This document shows positions 14,918 to 24,205 of a DNA stretch of 27,435 nucleotides, piece after piece. Both the position numbers and the translations under genes were made by a program. How positions within the stretch are numbered: the stretch's first letter is position 1; every line of letters begins with the position of its first letter. Source of the stretch: Clostridia bacterium (GTDB lineage: Bacteria > Bacillota > Clostridia > TANB77 > CAG-508); NCBI GenBank assembly GCA_900753245.1, contig CAADYJ010000053.1:1-27435 (forward strand), written 5' to 3'. Below the pieces are notes generated by a model that was given only the letters and a program-made list of their open reading frames with translations, was not told the DNA's origin and did not search any database.

Positions 14918-17251
14918 ATGTTATGTTCTATTTGTAATAAGAATACAGCTGTTATTTTTATTAATAAGCAAATGCCTGACAATTCAATAGCAACAGAAGG
15001 CTTTTGTTATGAATGTGCTAAGAAAAAAGGAATTGCTCCTCTTGACTCTTTAGCAAAACAAGCAAATATCTCTGAAGAAGATATTAAAAATATGACTGAA
15101 CAACTAGAAAATATGTTTAAAGATATGTCTGGAAATATGGACATGGATTTTAATTTTAATATAGATTCTGTTAATGACTCTGATGAAGCAGATGGTGGTT
15201 TAGATGATTCTGATTCTCCTAATGCTATTCCTTTAGGAGCTATATTTAGCAGTATGTTTGGAAAAGGGACAGACTCTGATTCTTCATCTAGTTCAGAAAA
15301 GAAAAAAGTAAAAGTTGATAAGAAGCCAAAAGATAAAAAAAGAAAGGCTCTTGATACTTTTGGTACTAATTTAACATTTAAAGCTAGAAATAATCAAATC
15401 GATATGGTAATTGGTAGAAACAAAGAAATTCAAAGAATGATACAAATTTTGAATAGACGTTCTAAGAATAATCCTTGTTTAATTGGTGAACCTGGTGTAG
15501 GAAAAACTGCAATTGCACAAGGTTTAGCTTTAAAAATAGCTTCTGGAAAGGTTCCTGCAAAATTGTTAAACAAAGAAGTATATCTTTTAGATATGACGGC
15601 AATTATTGCTGGTACTCAATTTAGAGGTCAATTTGAATCAAGAATGAAAGCTATTATGGATGAATGTAAATCTCTTGGAAATATTATTTTAGTAATTGAT
15701 GAGATTCATAATATTATTGGTGCTGGTGATGCTGAACATTCTATGAATGCTGCAAATATTTTAAAACCTGCACTTGCTAATGGAGAAATTCAATTAATAG
15801 GAACAACTACTTTAAAAGAATATCGTAAATACATAGAAAAAGATACTGCTTTAGAGCGTAGATTTCAACCTATTATTGTCGAAGAACCTTCTATCTCAGA
15901 TTCTATAGATATTTTAAATGGTATAAAAAAATATTATGAAGATTTTCATAAAGTAAAAATTTCAACAGATGTTATTAAACAAGCTGTTATTATGTCTGAA
16001 AAATACATTCATGACAGATTTTTACCTGATAAAGCAATTGATATTTTAGATGAAGCTTGTTCTCGTATTAATTTAAATAATAAAGATTTATATAAATTAG
16101 AAGTGTTAAAAAATGAACTTGCTGAAGTTCAAGAGCAAAAGGAGGAAGCTGCTCAAGCAGACTCTACAGAAGACTACCAAAAAGCCGCAGAGCTTAAGGC
16201 TAAGGAATGCAGTTTAATAGAACAAATAGATAAAATTAATAAAACTTTAAAATTAACTCAATTAACTGTTCAAGATATAGCTGAAGTTATTGAAAATTGG
16301 ACAAAAATTCCTGTTAAAAAAATAACAGAAGAAGAGACTTTAAAATTATTAAATCTAGAAAACAATCTTCATAAAAGAGTTATTGGTCAAAACGAAGCTA
16401 TTGAAGCTGTTGCCCGTACTATTCGTAGAAATAGAGCAGGTTTAAAAAGTACTAAAAGACCACCTTCATTTATATTTGTTGGTCCTACTGGTGTTGGTAA
16501 AACTGAACTTGCTAAAAGTTTAGCATATGAAATGTTTGGAGATGAAGATTCTATTATTAGAGTAGATATGTCAGAATATATGGAAAGTCACTCTACTTCT
16601 AAATTAATTGGTTCTCCTCCAGGTTATGTAGGTTATGATGATGCCGGTCAATTAACTGAAAAAGTAAAAAGAAACCCTTATTCTATTGTGTTATTAGACG
16701 AAATAGAAAAAGCTCATCCTGATGTATTCAACATACTTCTTCAAGTTTTAGATGATGGTAGACTTACTGACAATCAAGGAAATACAGTAAGTTTTGAAAA
16801 TACAATCATTATTATGACATCAAATGCTGGTTCAAATTTAAATACAAATTCAATTGGTTTCGGTGGAACAAATATCGGAAATAAAAATAAAATTTTAGAT
16901 GCATTAAAAACTTCATTTAGACCAGAATTTTTAAACAGAGTAGATGAAATAGTTGTTTTTGAATCTCTAAATAAAGAACAATTATTGCAAATAGTAGACT
17001 TGATGTTACAAGATACTAAAAAAGCTTTGGACGATAAAGATATTTCTTTGGATATAACAAAAGAAGCTAAAGAATTTTTATTAGAAAAAGGTACTGACTT
17101 GAAATATGGAGCAAGACCTTTAAGAAGAGCTATACAAAGATACATAGAAGATGAACTATCTGATAAAATATTAAGATCTGAATTAAAAAATGGTCAAAAT
17201 GTTAATGTTTCTTTAAAAGATAACAATTTGTATTTTGAAATAAAAGACTAA
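14918..17251 (+). CDS. ClpC-like AAA+ unfoldase with an N-terminal zinc finger
   Basis: A 777-residue Hsp100 ATPase that should feed unfolded proteins to ClpP. Instead of the usual ClpC N-domain it begins with a CxxC...CxxC zinc finger (C3, C6, C30, C33), like that of McsA, and an acidic Ser/Asp linker (about 60-125). AAA module 1 has GEPGVGKTA near 190 and VIDEIHN near 261, followed by a short coiled-coil middle domain (about 395-440). AAA module 2 has GPTGVGKTE near 522 and LLDEIEKAHPDV near 590. SIGFGG near 645 is a likely ClpP-docking loop. The start has AAGGAGG upstream. pgsA follows 37 bases later. It is not ClpB, given the short middle domain and the ClpP loop. Substrate choice is unknown; the zinc finger may replace adaptor binding. 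Confidence 0.92.
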   Translation: MLCSICNKNTAVIFINKQMPDNSIATEGFCYECAKKKGIAPLDSLAKQANISEEDIKNMTEQLENMFKDMSGNMDMDFNFNIDSVNDSDEADGGLDDSDSPNAIPLGAIFSSMFGKGTDSDSSSSSEKKKVKVDKKPKDKKRKALDTFGTNLTFKARNNQIDMVIGRNKEIQRMIQILNRRSKNNPCLIGEPGVGKTAIAQGLALKIASGKVPAKLLNKEVYLLDMTAIIAGTQFRGQFESRMKAIMDECKSLGNIILVIDEIHNIIGAGDAEHSMNAANILKPALANGEIQLIGTTTLKEYRKYIEKDTALERRFQPIIVEEPSISDSIDILNGIKKYYEDFHKVKISTDVIKQAVIMSEKYIHDRFLPDKAIDILDEACSRINLNNKDLYKLEVLKNELAEVQEQKEEAAQADSTEDYQKAAELKAKECSLIEQIDKINKTLKLTQLTVQDIAEVIENWTKIPVKKITEEETLKLLNLENNLHKRVIGQNEAIEAVARTIRRNRAGLKSTKRPPSFIFVGPTGVGKTELAKSLAYEMFGDEDSIIRVDMSEYMESHSTSKLIGSPPGYVGYDDAGQLTEKVKRNPYSIVLLDEIEKAHPDVFNILLQVLDDGRLTDNQGNTVSFENTIIIMTSNAGSNLNTNSIGFGGTNIGNKNKILDALKTSFRPEFLNRVDEIVVFESLNKEQLLQIVDLMLQDTKKALDDKDISLDITKEAKEFLLEKGTDLKYGARPLRRAIQRYIEDELSDKILRSELKNGQNVNVSLKDNNLYFEIKD

Positions 17252-17288
17252 TTAAAAGTAATAACAAATGCATTATTAGGAGGAAAAT

Positions 17289-17915
17289 ATGAGTAAAATA
17301 AAACATTTGTGTAAACATATACCAAATGCACTAACTATACTAAGATTTATATTAATACCATTTATTATTGTTTATATAGTAAAAGAGCAGTATCTTGTAG
17401 CATTTATATTTTTAACTTTATCTGGGATTACTGATGTTCTTGATGGATTTATTGCTAGAAAATTTAATTTTATAACTAACTTTGGTAAATTAATTGACCC
17501 TTTGGCAGATAAGACTACTCAAGTTTCAATATTAGTAACACTCGCTTTAAAAAATATAATTCCTATGTGGATTTTATTTATTGTATTTATCAAAGAATTT
17601 GTTATGATTTCTGGAGCATCTTTCCTTTATGGAAAAGAACTTGTAGTTTCTAGCAAATGGTATGGAAAATTAGCGACAGTATTATTTTACTTAGCAATTG
17701 TTTCTTCATTTGCAATAAAATATTGGAACAACATAGCTTCTGTTCCAGAAAATAGTGTTGCATTACTTCCACAATTTGATATTTATATTTACTATTTAGC
17801 TTTAGCAGCAACTATTTTTTCTTTGATTATGTATTATATAACTTTTTACAAACAAGGATATTTGAAAAAAGAAAATTTGAAACTTATGGATGAAAATAAC
17901 AATAAAACTAAATAG
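17289..17915 (+). CDS. pgsA: CDP-diacylglycerol-glycerol-3-phosphate 3-phosphatidyltransferase
   Basis: A membrane enzyme that makes phosphatidylglycerol-phosphate, the committed step to anionic phospholipids. The CDP-alcohol phosphotransferase signature D(x)2DG(x)2AR...G(x)3D(x)3D is complete: DVLDGFIARK followed by GKLIDPLAD (residues about 50-75). Several hydrophobic membrane helices span the remainder, and the 208-residue length is normal. The start has TTAGGAGG upstream. It is followed directly by a terminator shared with the convergent BofC-like gene. Confidence 0.93.
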   Translation: MSKIKHLCKHIPNALTILRFILIPFIIVYIVKEQYLVAFIFLTLSGITDVLDGFIARKFNFITNFGKLIDPLADKTTQVSILVTLALKNIIPMWILFIVFIKEFVMISGASFLYGKELVVSSKWYGKLATVLFYLAIVSSFAIKYWNNIASVPENSVALLPQFDIYIYYLALAATIFSLIMYYITFYKQGYLKKENLKLMDENNNKTK

Positions 17916-17920
17916 AAAGC

Positions 17921-17957
17921 GAGCCTAATATTTAATAAAAAATATTAGGCTCTTTAT
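17921..17957. terminator. Bidirectional terminator between pgsA and the BofC-like gene
   Basis: GAGCCTAATATT and its perfect complement flank an eight-base AT loop, followed by TTTATAATT on the plus strand. It lies between two convergent genes and can serve both. Confidence 0.75.
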
Positions 17958-17959
17958 AA

Positions 17960-18535
17960 TTACTCATAATCTTCAATAGTTGAATTTAACTCTTCTTTTC
18001 CTACTACTTGTATGCCTTCTTTTAATTTTGCTAAATCTGTTTCTGGCAAATAACTAGTTACAATATGAGTCATTTCTTTTAATGTTTCTTTTCCAAACAA
18101 ATCAATTGTATATATTGCTAAATATCCATCTTTTTCTCTTAACATATAATGTTCATCACATATTCCATCAACATTTTTTTCAAATATAACTTCATTACTT
18201 GTAAACTTTTCTATATTATAATCTTTATATTTTTCTTTAATTTCATCTTCAGTTTTATTAACTAATTCTTTAGGAATTTCTATTGTTCTACTATTTTCAT
18301 GTCCACATGAATTATATTTTGTATTAAATACAAAAACAGTTGAAGGTGAAGTTTTTTCTTCTGATGCTGCTGTTGAAATCACTTCTATATTAACACTAGC
18401 ATTTTCATTTTTTTTAGCTATTTGTTCTGTTTTATTTACCTTTGTATTTTTATTTGTAAAAAATATAACTATTATACCTGCCACTATAGCTAAAATTGCC
18501 GTAACCATAATTCCTATAATGTAACTTTTCTTCAT
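17960..18535 (-). CDS. BofC-like membrane-anchored protein
   Basis: A 191-residue protein with one N-terminal membrane helix (IIGIMVTAILAIVAGIIVIFF), a Thr/Ser/Glu linker, then a domain with NSCGHENSRTIEIPKELV near 75 and a C-terminal part (LREKDGYLAIYTID, SYLPETDLAKLKEGI, EELNSTIEDYE). The C-terminal pattern resembles the BofC C-terminal domain; in B. subtilis, BofC restrains the intercompartmental signalling protease that triggers sigma-K activation. The two cysteines (SCGH and GICDEH) could form a disulfide outside the cell. The role in this organism is inference. Confidence 0.65.
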   Translation of the reverse strand: MKKSYIIGIMVTAILAIVAGIIVIFFTNKNTKVNKTEQIAKKNENASVNIEVISTAASEEKTSPSTVFVFNTKYNSCGHENSRTIEIPKELVNKTEDEIKEKYKDYNIEKFTSNEVIFEKNVDGICDEHYMLREKDGYLAIYTIDLFGKETLKEMTHIVTSYLPETDLAKLKEGIQVVGKEELNSTIEDYE

Positions 18536-18597
18536 ACTTATCTTTCCTTTGCTTTTTTATTTATTATTCTATTTTTTTTGAAATTTATACCAATTTT

Positions 18598-20994
18598 CTA
18601 TTTTTTTATAAATTCTTCTATGTTAATATTCCCTTTAATATTAACATTTATTGATATTTCACCCATTTCATCTGTTCTATAGATTTCTGTATTTATCGTT
18701 TTCAAATTTTCAATTGTAACATTCGAAGGATGTCCAAATTTATTATCTTTTCCTACACCTATCACTGCATACTTAGGCTTTACTATATTTATAAATTCTT
18801 TCGTTGAAGATGTCTTTGAGCCATGATGTGCAACTTTTAAAATTGTAGATTTTAAAAACTCTGTATTTTCTTTATATTTATCTAAAATTTCTTTTTCTGC
18901 AATTTCTTCTATATCTCCTGTAAATAACATTGAAAAATTTATGTATCTTAGCTTAAATACTAAAGAATTGTTATTTATTGCGTTTTGAATAACCATTTTT
19001 TCCCTGTTTATTGGCCACAAAACATCAATATATAAATTCTTTTCTATTGTTATTTTTTCTCCAGCTTCTACTACTCTTATATTTATTTTCTTATCTTTGG
19101 CTATTTTTATAAATTCTTTATAATTTTCATATTCTTCATATTGCTTACCTATTATTATATTTTTTACTTTTAATTTTTTTAAAATATACATTAACCCTCC
19201 ACAATGATCTGAATCAAAGTGTGATACTATACAATAGTCTATTTTATTTATTTTTTTATCTAACAAATATGGTAATAATGTTTGTTTACCTATATCATAG
19301 TTTTCGTCTTTACTATTTCCTCCACCATCAATTAATATAACTTTATTTTTAGGAGTAACAATACATGTGCTGTCACCTTGTCCAACGTCTACAAAATATA
19401 TTTTCAAATTGCTTTGTTTAATATTTGAAAAGTATTTTATAGGATTTATTATTACCAAAATAATCAAAATTGCTATTACTTTATTTTTTAGTTTAATACT
19501 TATTCTTATTTGAATTCTTTCTTTTATTATTATAAATACTAGTAAACAGTAATATAAAAATATAAATTTAAGTGTTGGCGTTATTATAAAGATTTTTGAA
19601 AATGGAAGATTTGCACATGCTTTTGCAGTATTTAAGAATAATATAATTAATAGATTTAATATTTTAGAAAAAATATTTGCAATAGGAAAAAATATTAAAG
19701 ATATTATAATTATAGAAAAACCTAATATAATAATTATTCCTATAATAGGTCCTGCTAAAAGATTTGATATAAAAAATGTTAATGATATTGTATTAAAATT
19801 GTACATTATTATTGGTATTATAACTATATTTGCAGATATTGTTATAAGTATAGAATTTGCTTTATTATAAATTTTTTCTTTTATAATTGGATATAGATAT
19901 ACAATTCCTATTGTTCCTGCATATGAAAGTTGCAAACCTACATCAAACAAACAATATGGATTCATTATTATAATTACAAGTAAAGAAAGATTTAATGACG
20001 AAAATACGGATATTCTTCTGTAAAAAATACCTCCTAAAATTAAATATATTGTCATTGTTCCTGCCCTTAACACAGATGGAGTAGCACCTGTAACTAATAT
20101 AAAAAACAGAATTAATAACATCACTATTATTTTTGAAAGTTTTTTATGTATTTTTACTTTTGTTATTATATAATTTACTGCAAGTAAAACATATGATACG
20201 TGAAGTCCAGAAACAGCAAGCATATGCGTTAGATTGCTGTTTCTAAAATCTTCTTTGGTTTCTTCATCTATTTCATCTGTATCTCCTATTAATAAACCGA
20301 TTAACAAACAAGCCTTTTTATTTTCCAATAATTTTTTTGATTGATTTTTTATTACATTCGCTGTCTTGTTCGCAATCATACTTATTATATTTACATTATT
20401 TTCTTTTAGCCTTTTAGTATTTTTAGTTGTTACTATTCCATAAATTTTCTTTGTTTTTAAATAAAACCTATAATCAAACCCTCCTGGGTTTCTTCTCTCT
20501 TGAGCTAATTTAAAATTTCCTACTAATTCTATTTTATCTCCATATTTTAACGTTTCTTTTTCCTTTTTAGTATATAAAATAACTTTTGTGTTTTTGTACT
20601 TTTTATTGCTATTTATTGTATCTATTTTTAAAATGTACTTTGTCTTGTATTCTTTTTCTTGAGGATCAGATACTATTGTCCCTATTATGCTTATTTCATC
20701 ATCTTCATTAATATTTTTATATTTATTTTCAAATATGCCTTCATAATATTTTATTTGAGCAAAAGCTACTATTAGTATTACTAAAAAAATTAGTATCTTA
20801 ATATGTACATTTAAGACACTATAATAAGCCTTTATTTTTTTACTTTTTATAAATTTTAAAATTTTCTTTTCAAAAATTATAAATATAAGTAATATTAAAG
20901 ATATAAAAAGCACAAATGAGGCTATACTTATTTGTAAGTATAGCCCCAATATAATTCCTATTATCCATGCAATCACTATTATAAATAAAATCAT
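18598..20994 (-). CDS. comEC: ComEC/Rec2 DNA-uptake channel
   Basis: A 798-residue polytopic membrane protein that carries transforming DNA across the membrane. In order: N-terminal hydrophobic segments with an OB-like DUF4131 region (ISIIGTIVSD, NPGGFDYRFYL near 170), the Competence domain (HMLAVSGLHVSYVL near 260, ATPSVLRAGTM) with many helices, and a metallo-beta-lactamase domain (VDVGQGDST near 536, SHFDSDHCGG near 592, VAHHGSKTSS near 724). The beta-lactamase domain may act as the nuclease that degrades the non-transforming strand. It is 38 bases after the NlpC/P60 gene. No other com genes are visible in the window. Confidence 0.95.
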   Translation of the reverse strand: MILFIIVIAWIIGIILGLYLQISIASFVLFISLILLIFIIFEKKILKFIKSKKIKAYYSVLNVHIKILIFLVILIVAFAQIKYYEGIFENKYKNINEDDEISIIGTIVSDPQEKEYKTKYILKIDTINSNKKYKNTKVILYTKKEKETLKYGDKIELVGNFKLAQERRNPGGFDYRFYLKTKKIYGIVTTKNTKRLKENNVNIISMIANKTANVIKNQSKKLLENKKACLLIGLLIGDTDEIDEETKEDFRNSNLTHMLAVSGLHVSYVLLAVNYIITKVKIHKKLSKIIVMLLILFFILVTGATPSVLRAGTMTIYLILGGIFYRRISVFSSLNLSLLVIIIMNPYCLFDVGLQLSYAGTIGIVYLYPIIKEKIYNKANSILITISANIVIIPIIMYNFNTISLTFFISNLLAGPIIGIIIILGFSIIIISLIFFPIANIFSKILNLLIILFLNTAKACANLPFSKIFIITPTLKFIFLYYCLLVFIIIKERIQIRISIKLKNKVIAILIILVIINPIKYFSNIKQSNLKIYFVDVGQGDSTCIVTPKNKVILIDGGGNSKDENYDIGKQTLLPYLLDKKINKIDYCIVSHFDSDHCGGLMYILKKLKVKNIIIGKQYEEYENYKEFIKIAKDKKINIRVVEAGEKITIEKNLYIDVLWPINREKMVIQNAINNNSLVFKLRYINFSMLFTGDIEEIAEKEILDKYKENTEFLKSTILKVAHHGSKTSSTKEFINIVKPKYAVIGVGKDNKFGHPSNVTIENLKTINTEIYRTDEMGEISINVNIKGNINIEEFIKK

Positions 20995-21032
20995 ATTCTC
21001 TCCTATTTAAATTTTGATTGCCCCCTATTTTA

Positions 21033-22409
21033 TTAAATAATTCTTCTTGCTGTAGAATATCTTGTATTATAACTTCCTGTTAATAATGTTGAAAGTTTTA
21101 CACAATATCCTGTTCCTGAAGATGCATGTATGAAGTTTCCATCTCCTACATATATTCCACAATGTCCTATTCCATCCATTGTTTGATAATCTTTAAAAAA
21201 TACTAAATCTCCTGGTTGTAAATTTTCTTTTGCAACATATGTACCTTTTTTAGATTGTGCTGTTGCTGAGTGGCTTAATGATATTCCAAAGTGTTTAAAC
21301 ACATACATTGTAAATCCAGAACAATCAAATGTAGAAGGTCCTGATGCTCCATACACATATTTACATTTCAAATATTGTTTTGCATAATTTACAACTTCTT
21401 CTCCTTTAGATGTAACTACATTATTAGTTGTTGTTTGTTCTTGGTTATTTGTTCTTTCTTCTGAACTTCTTGTTGTTGATTCTTCTGTCTTTTTACTTGA
21501 CAACAATCTTTTTGCTATATATCCTGTTTTTCCACTTACTTTTACTTGGTACCAATCATTTATTTCACCTGTTACTATTACTGATGAATTTAATATTAAT
21601 GAATCTACTACTTCATAATTTGTTCCTGCACCTTTTCTCATATATATTGATGCTGTGTTTACATACATTGTTTTTTCTGCAACTGGTGTTACTTTTGGTT
21701 CTTCTGTTTTTGTTTCAGTTGTAGTTGTTTGTGTATTTTGTTCTTCTGTTTTTTCTGTTTTGTTGCTTTCTTCTACTTTTGGTTCTTGTGAATTTACTTG
21801 TTCATTATTTGATTGAGTATCTAAATTTGCAATATCTACACTACTTGTTAAAATCCAACCTGTTAGCTCTTCTGTTTCAACATATATCCATCCATTAACT
21901 TCACTTTTTATAGTTACTTTTGAATCTTTTTTCAAGTTTGTTAATATATTAGAATTTATTAATGGTAATATATAACAATTTGTATCTTTAATAATTTTTA
22001 ATTCTTTATTTATATATGATGTATTTTGATTATTTGTTTCTTCTTGTTGTTCTTCTATTACTGTTGTTTCCGTAGGAGTTTGAGTATTTGTTGTTTGGTT
22101 AGTATTGTCTACATTCTCCTCTTCTACATTATTATTTGAAACTTCCTCGCTTACTTTAATATAGTCTTTACTAACATATCCTGTTTTGTTATTAACTTTT
22201 ACTTTATACCAATCTCCAGCTTTTTCTATTACTTCTAATTTTTCCCCTAAATTTAATAAGCTTAGAACATCAGAATCTGTTGACGCTTCTTTTCTTAATT
22301 TTAAAGTATCTGTATTTACTGTTGCTGTTGTAGCCATACTTTTATTACTTACTAATATTATTAATACCGCTAATATAATTCCAACAATAATTTCTTTTTT
22401 ACTTTTCAT
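21033..22409 (-). CDS. Secreted SH3-domain NlpC/P60 peptidoglycan hydrolase
   Basis: A 458-residue exported cell-wall hydrolase. A signal peptide or anchor (IIVGIILAVLIILVSNKSMA) is followed by three bacterial SH3 domains (roughly 30-85, 135-195 and 245-305, each with a GDWYKVKV-like or NGWIYVE-like core) joined by Gln/Thr/Glu/Asn-rich linkers. The C-terminal NlpC/P60 cysteine peptidase has FDCSGFTMYVF near 360 (nucleophile Cys), GHCGIYVG near 415 and FIHASS near 428. It cuts peptide stems of peptidoglycan. The start is ATG 22409, with AAAGGATGG upstream; the ATG at 22430 lies before that site. Confidence 0.93.
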   Translation of the reverse strand: MKSKKEIIVGIILAVLIILVSNKSMATTATVNTDTLKLRKEASTDSDVLSLLNLGEKLEVIEKAGDWYKVKVNNKTGYVSKDYIKVSEEVSNNNVEEENVDNTNQTTNTQTPTETTVIEEQQEETNNQNTSYINKELKIIKDTNCYILPLINSNILTNLKKDSKVTIKSEVNGWIYVETEELTGWILTSSVDIANLDTQSNNEQVNSQEPKVEESNKTEKTEEQNTQTTTTETKTEEPKVTPVAEKTMYVNTASIYMRKGAGTNYEVVDSLILNSSVIVTGEINDWYQVKVSGKTGYIAKRLLSSKKTEESTTRSSEERTNNQEQTTTNNVVTSKGEEVVNYAKQYLKCKYVYGASGPSTFDCSGFTMYVFKHFGISLSHSATAQSKKGTYVAKENLQPGDLVFFKDYQTMDGIGHCGIYVGDGNFIHASSGTGYCVKLSTLLTGSYNTRYSTARRII

Positions 22410-22463
22410 TAAATTTAACCATCCTTTCAATTTCTATATTTTATTATAGAAATTTACGAGTAT

Positions 22464-22492
22464 AGTATATATGTAAATTACAAAAAAGTCAA
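22464..22492 (-). promoter_or_regulatory. Sigma-A promoter of the NlpC/P60 gene
   Basis: Minus-strand TTGACT (22492-22487), a 17-base spacer and TATACT (22469-22464), about 55 bases before the start. The remaining gap 22493-22680 is AT-rich; it holds only a short open stretch of about 23 codons ending at 22504 that looks like a gene remnant. Confidence 0.7.
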
Positions 22493-22680
22493 TTGTTTCT
22501 TAATTATTTCAATCCATATACTGTATAACTTCCATCAAATCTCTGCAAAATGCTTTTGGCATCTATTGTGTAATATTAGCAAATAATTATATAAAATTTA
22601 ATAGTTTTGACAATTTTTGTTAAATTTGCAAATTATTTTAATAAAAAATACTTAATTTTAAAATAAATGTGAGATATATT

Positions 22681-23434
22681 TTATTTTATTTTTATAGCAT
22701 TCATTTTTAGTATATAAGGTGTACTTAATTCTGAAGATGATTTATAATCTGTCCATATCCCCATATTATCTAAACTAGTCCCTGAACCTAATCCTATAAA
22801 AGTATTCCCCGAACCACTAAATGATTCTGTACTACAAACAAATGTTAATTCAACAATATAGTTTCCTGGTTCTAATGTTATAGTTCTTAATTTTGTCCAG
22901 GTTGTTTTACTCCAAGTAGTTGTTACTGATGAGCTTTCATATACAGTACCAATACTATCCAATGCACTTTCAATTTGAGTATTTATAAGTTCTGTTAATT
23001 CTGCTTTTGTCATTGAACCAATTGTATCTTTATCATTTGTTGGAACCGTTGCAACTTTTTCTCCATCTATACTTGCTAATTGTAAAGAATCATTTATTTC
23101 AAATTCATAAGGATATTCTTTTAATTTTGTATATATAGATGATAGGTTTGTTGTATCTATTTTATCTAGACTTGCATGTGTTTTACTTTGTGTTAGTACA
23201 TATTCCATATCATTATCTTCGCATAATTTATCTGCTAAGAATTGTAAGCTTAGTAATGTTTTATTTTCAGTATAATTTCTATTTGTATACTTGTAATTTT
23301 CAAATTCATTACTTCTTTTGCTGTTTGTTTTAGATTTTCTTCTTTTGCTTCCTTTTCTTTAGTTACTATTCCAAGATTTCCAAATACTAAATTTATACTT
23401 ATTCCAGCTAGCACAATTAATACTATTATTGTTA
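22681..23434 (-). pseudogene. Prepilin-like protein, 3' part of a split gene
   Basis: This is the body of a prepilin-like protein. It begins in mid membrane helix (ITIIVLIVLAGISINLVFGN), continues through a charged helix (KEKEAKEENLKQTAKEVMNLKITS) and ends in a beta-rich domain (TTTWTKLRTITLEPGNYIVEL). The 5' part, with ATG, ribosome binding site and cleavage site, lies 3.4 kb away at 26849-26909; joining the two at the shared TAACAA core restores RG|ITLIALVVTIIVLIVLAG. A second lesion, loss of one A in an A run near 23277, breaks the frame after TSIQIE. Restoring it gives NYTENKTLLSLQFLADKLCEDNDMEYV. Pilin position 5 is Ala rather than the usual Glu. The original secreted or surface role is unknown. 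Confidence 0.8.
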
Positions 23435-23451
23435 TCATATTCTGTTATGGC
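23429..23451. mobile_element. attR of the serine-recombinase element
   Basis: The plus strand reads the core TTGTTA (23429-23434) then the element arm TCATATTCTGTTATGGC. The arm is an inverted copy (14 of 17) of the arm at the other end, 26848-26832. The gene side of the core is prepilin coding sequence. The reconstructed attP is thus an imperfect dyad about the core, typical of large serine recombinases. Confidence 0.75.
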
Positions 23452-23462
23452 TATTTTTTTAT

Positions 23463-24170
23463 CTAGCCAACATTTATTAGTTTTTCTTCATCATTTAATT
23501 TTCTCATATTTAAAATATTGAATTTATAATATATTGTAATTTCCTTATCTTCTGACACTTCTATTCTGTCTATTAAAGAAACCATCATTGTTCTTGTTAT
23601 TTCTTTTGGTTCTACAAATTCTTTCACAAGTTTATTTATATCTACAGAAGAATCTTCGTTTTCTATTTGTTTCTGTAAACATTTAATTCTTTCGTTAGTA
23701 TCTTTTCTCATTTCAATTTGTTTTGAGTAAAGTCTTGTAAAATCCTCATCTTCAAATAAACCTTTGCACTTATCTTCGTACAATTTGTCTATCATTTTAT
23801 CAATGTCTTTTAGTTTCTTCTCTAAAACTAGAATTTCATTCTTAAAGTTAAACCTATCTTTTAAGATTTTGTCTTTGGAAGAATTAGCAACTTGCATATA
23901 CTTGTTTTCATCTAAAAACTTATTACATCTTGTTTTTATTTGTTCTATCACATAGTTTGTTAATTTTTCTAAATTATTACTATGTGGAGTACACAAATGT
24001 AAATGAGTATTACAAGCATAAGTATTGCACCTTACATAAAAAGTAGTTTTGTTAGGATGTTTTTGTGGTACTATACTTAATTTCTTTCCACATTCTTTAC
24101 AAGTTAGCAATCCTTTAAACCTCTCTTTCTAATAACAATAGGTTTCCTCCTATCCAATTTATAACTGAAA
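23463..24170 (-). pseudogene. Large serine recombinase, C-terminal remnant
   Basis: The fragment keeps the recombinase zinc-ribbon (LTCKECGKKLSIVPQ with CNTYACNTH), the long coiled coil (ILVLEKKLKDIDKMIDKLYE) and the C-terminal strand (VSLIDRIEVSEDKEITIYYK). This is the domain that controls attachment-site pairing. Upstream the frame breaks: RRKPIVIRKR lies in another frame (about 24150-24122), and one lost base near 24120 would join it to FKGLLTCKECG. Beyond that the resolvase catalytic domain and the Recombinase domain are absent. Only about 30 bases separate its stop from the attR core, the normal arrangement for an integrase beside its att site. Confidence 0.8.
24129..24161 (+). repeat. 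Inverted repeat inside the element, left copy
   Basis: CTAATAACAATAGGTTTCCTC and the following 12 bases are an inverted, gapped copy of 26781-26818. The shared core (AGGTTTCCTCCTA) is perfect. In this copy the complement encodes RRKPIVIR of the recombinase. Confidence 0.6.
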
Positions 24171-24205
24171 TTATATACTTAATTATAAAATAATGTAACT
24201 CATTT

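Noticed and set aside
22504..22575. Short open stretch ending SILQRFDGSYTVYGLK
   Set aside because: Only about 23 codons between stops, with no start or ribosome binding site; at most the tail of a deleted gene.
23250..23300. Programmed -1 frameshift in the prepilin gene
   Set aside because: No slippery X-XXY-YYZ heptamer is in frame at GAA ATT ATA, and the gene is already cut by an insertion; a lost A in a run is simpler.
24100..24170. CGG-type shift in the recombinase remnant
   Set aside because: The required correction is the addition of one base, not the skipping of one, and no CGG is present there.
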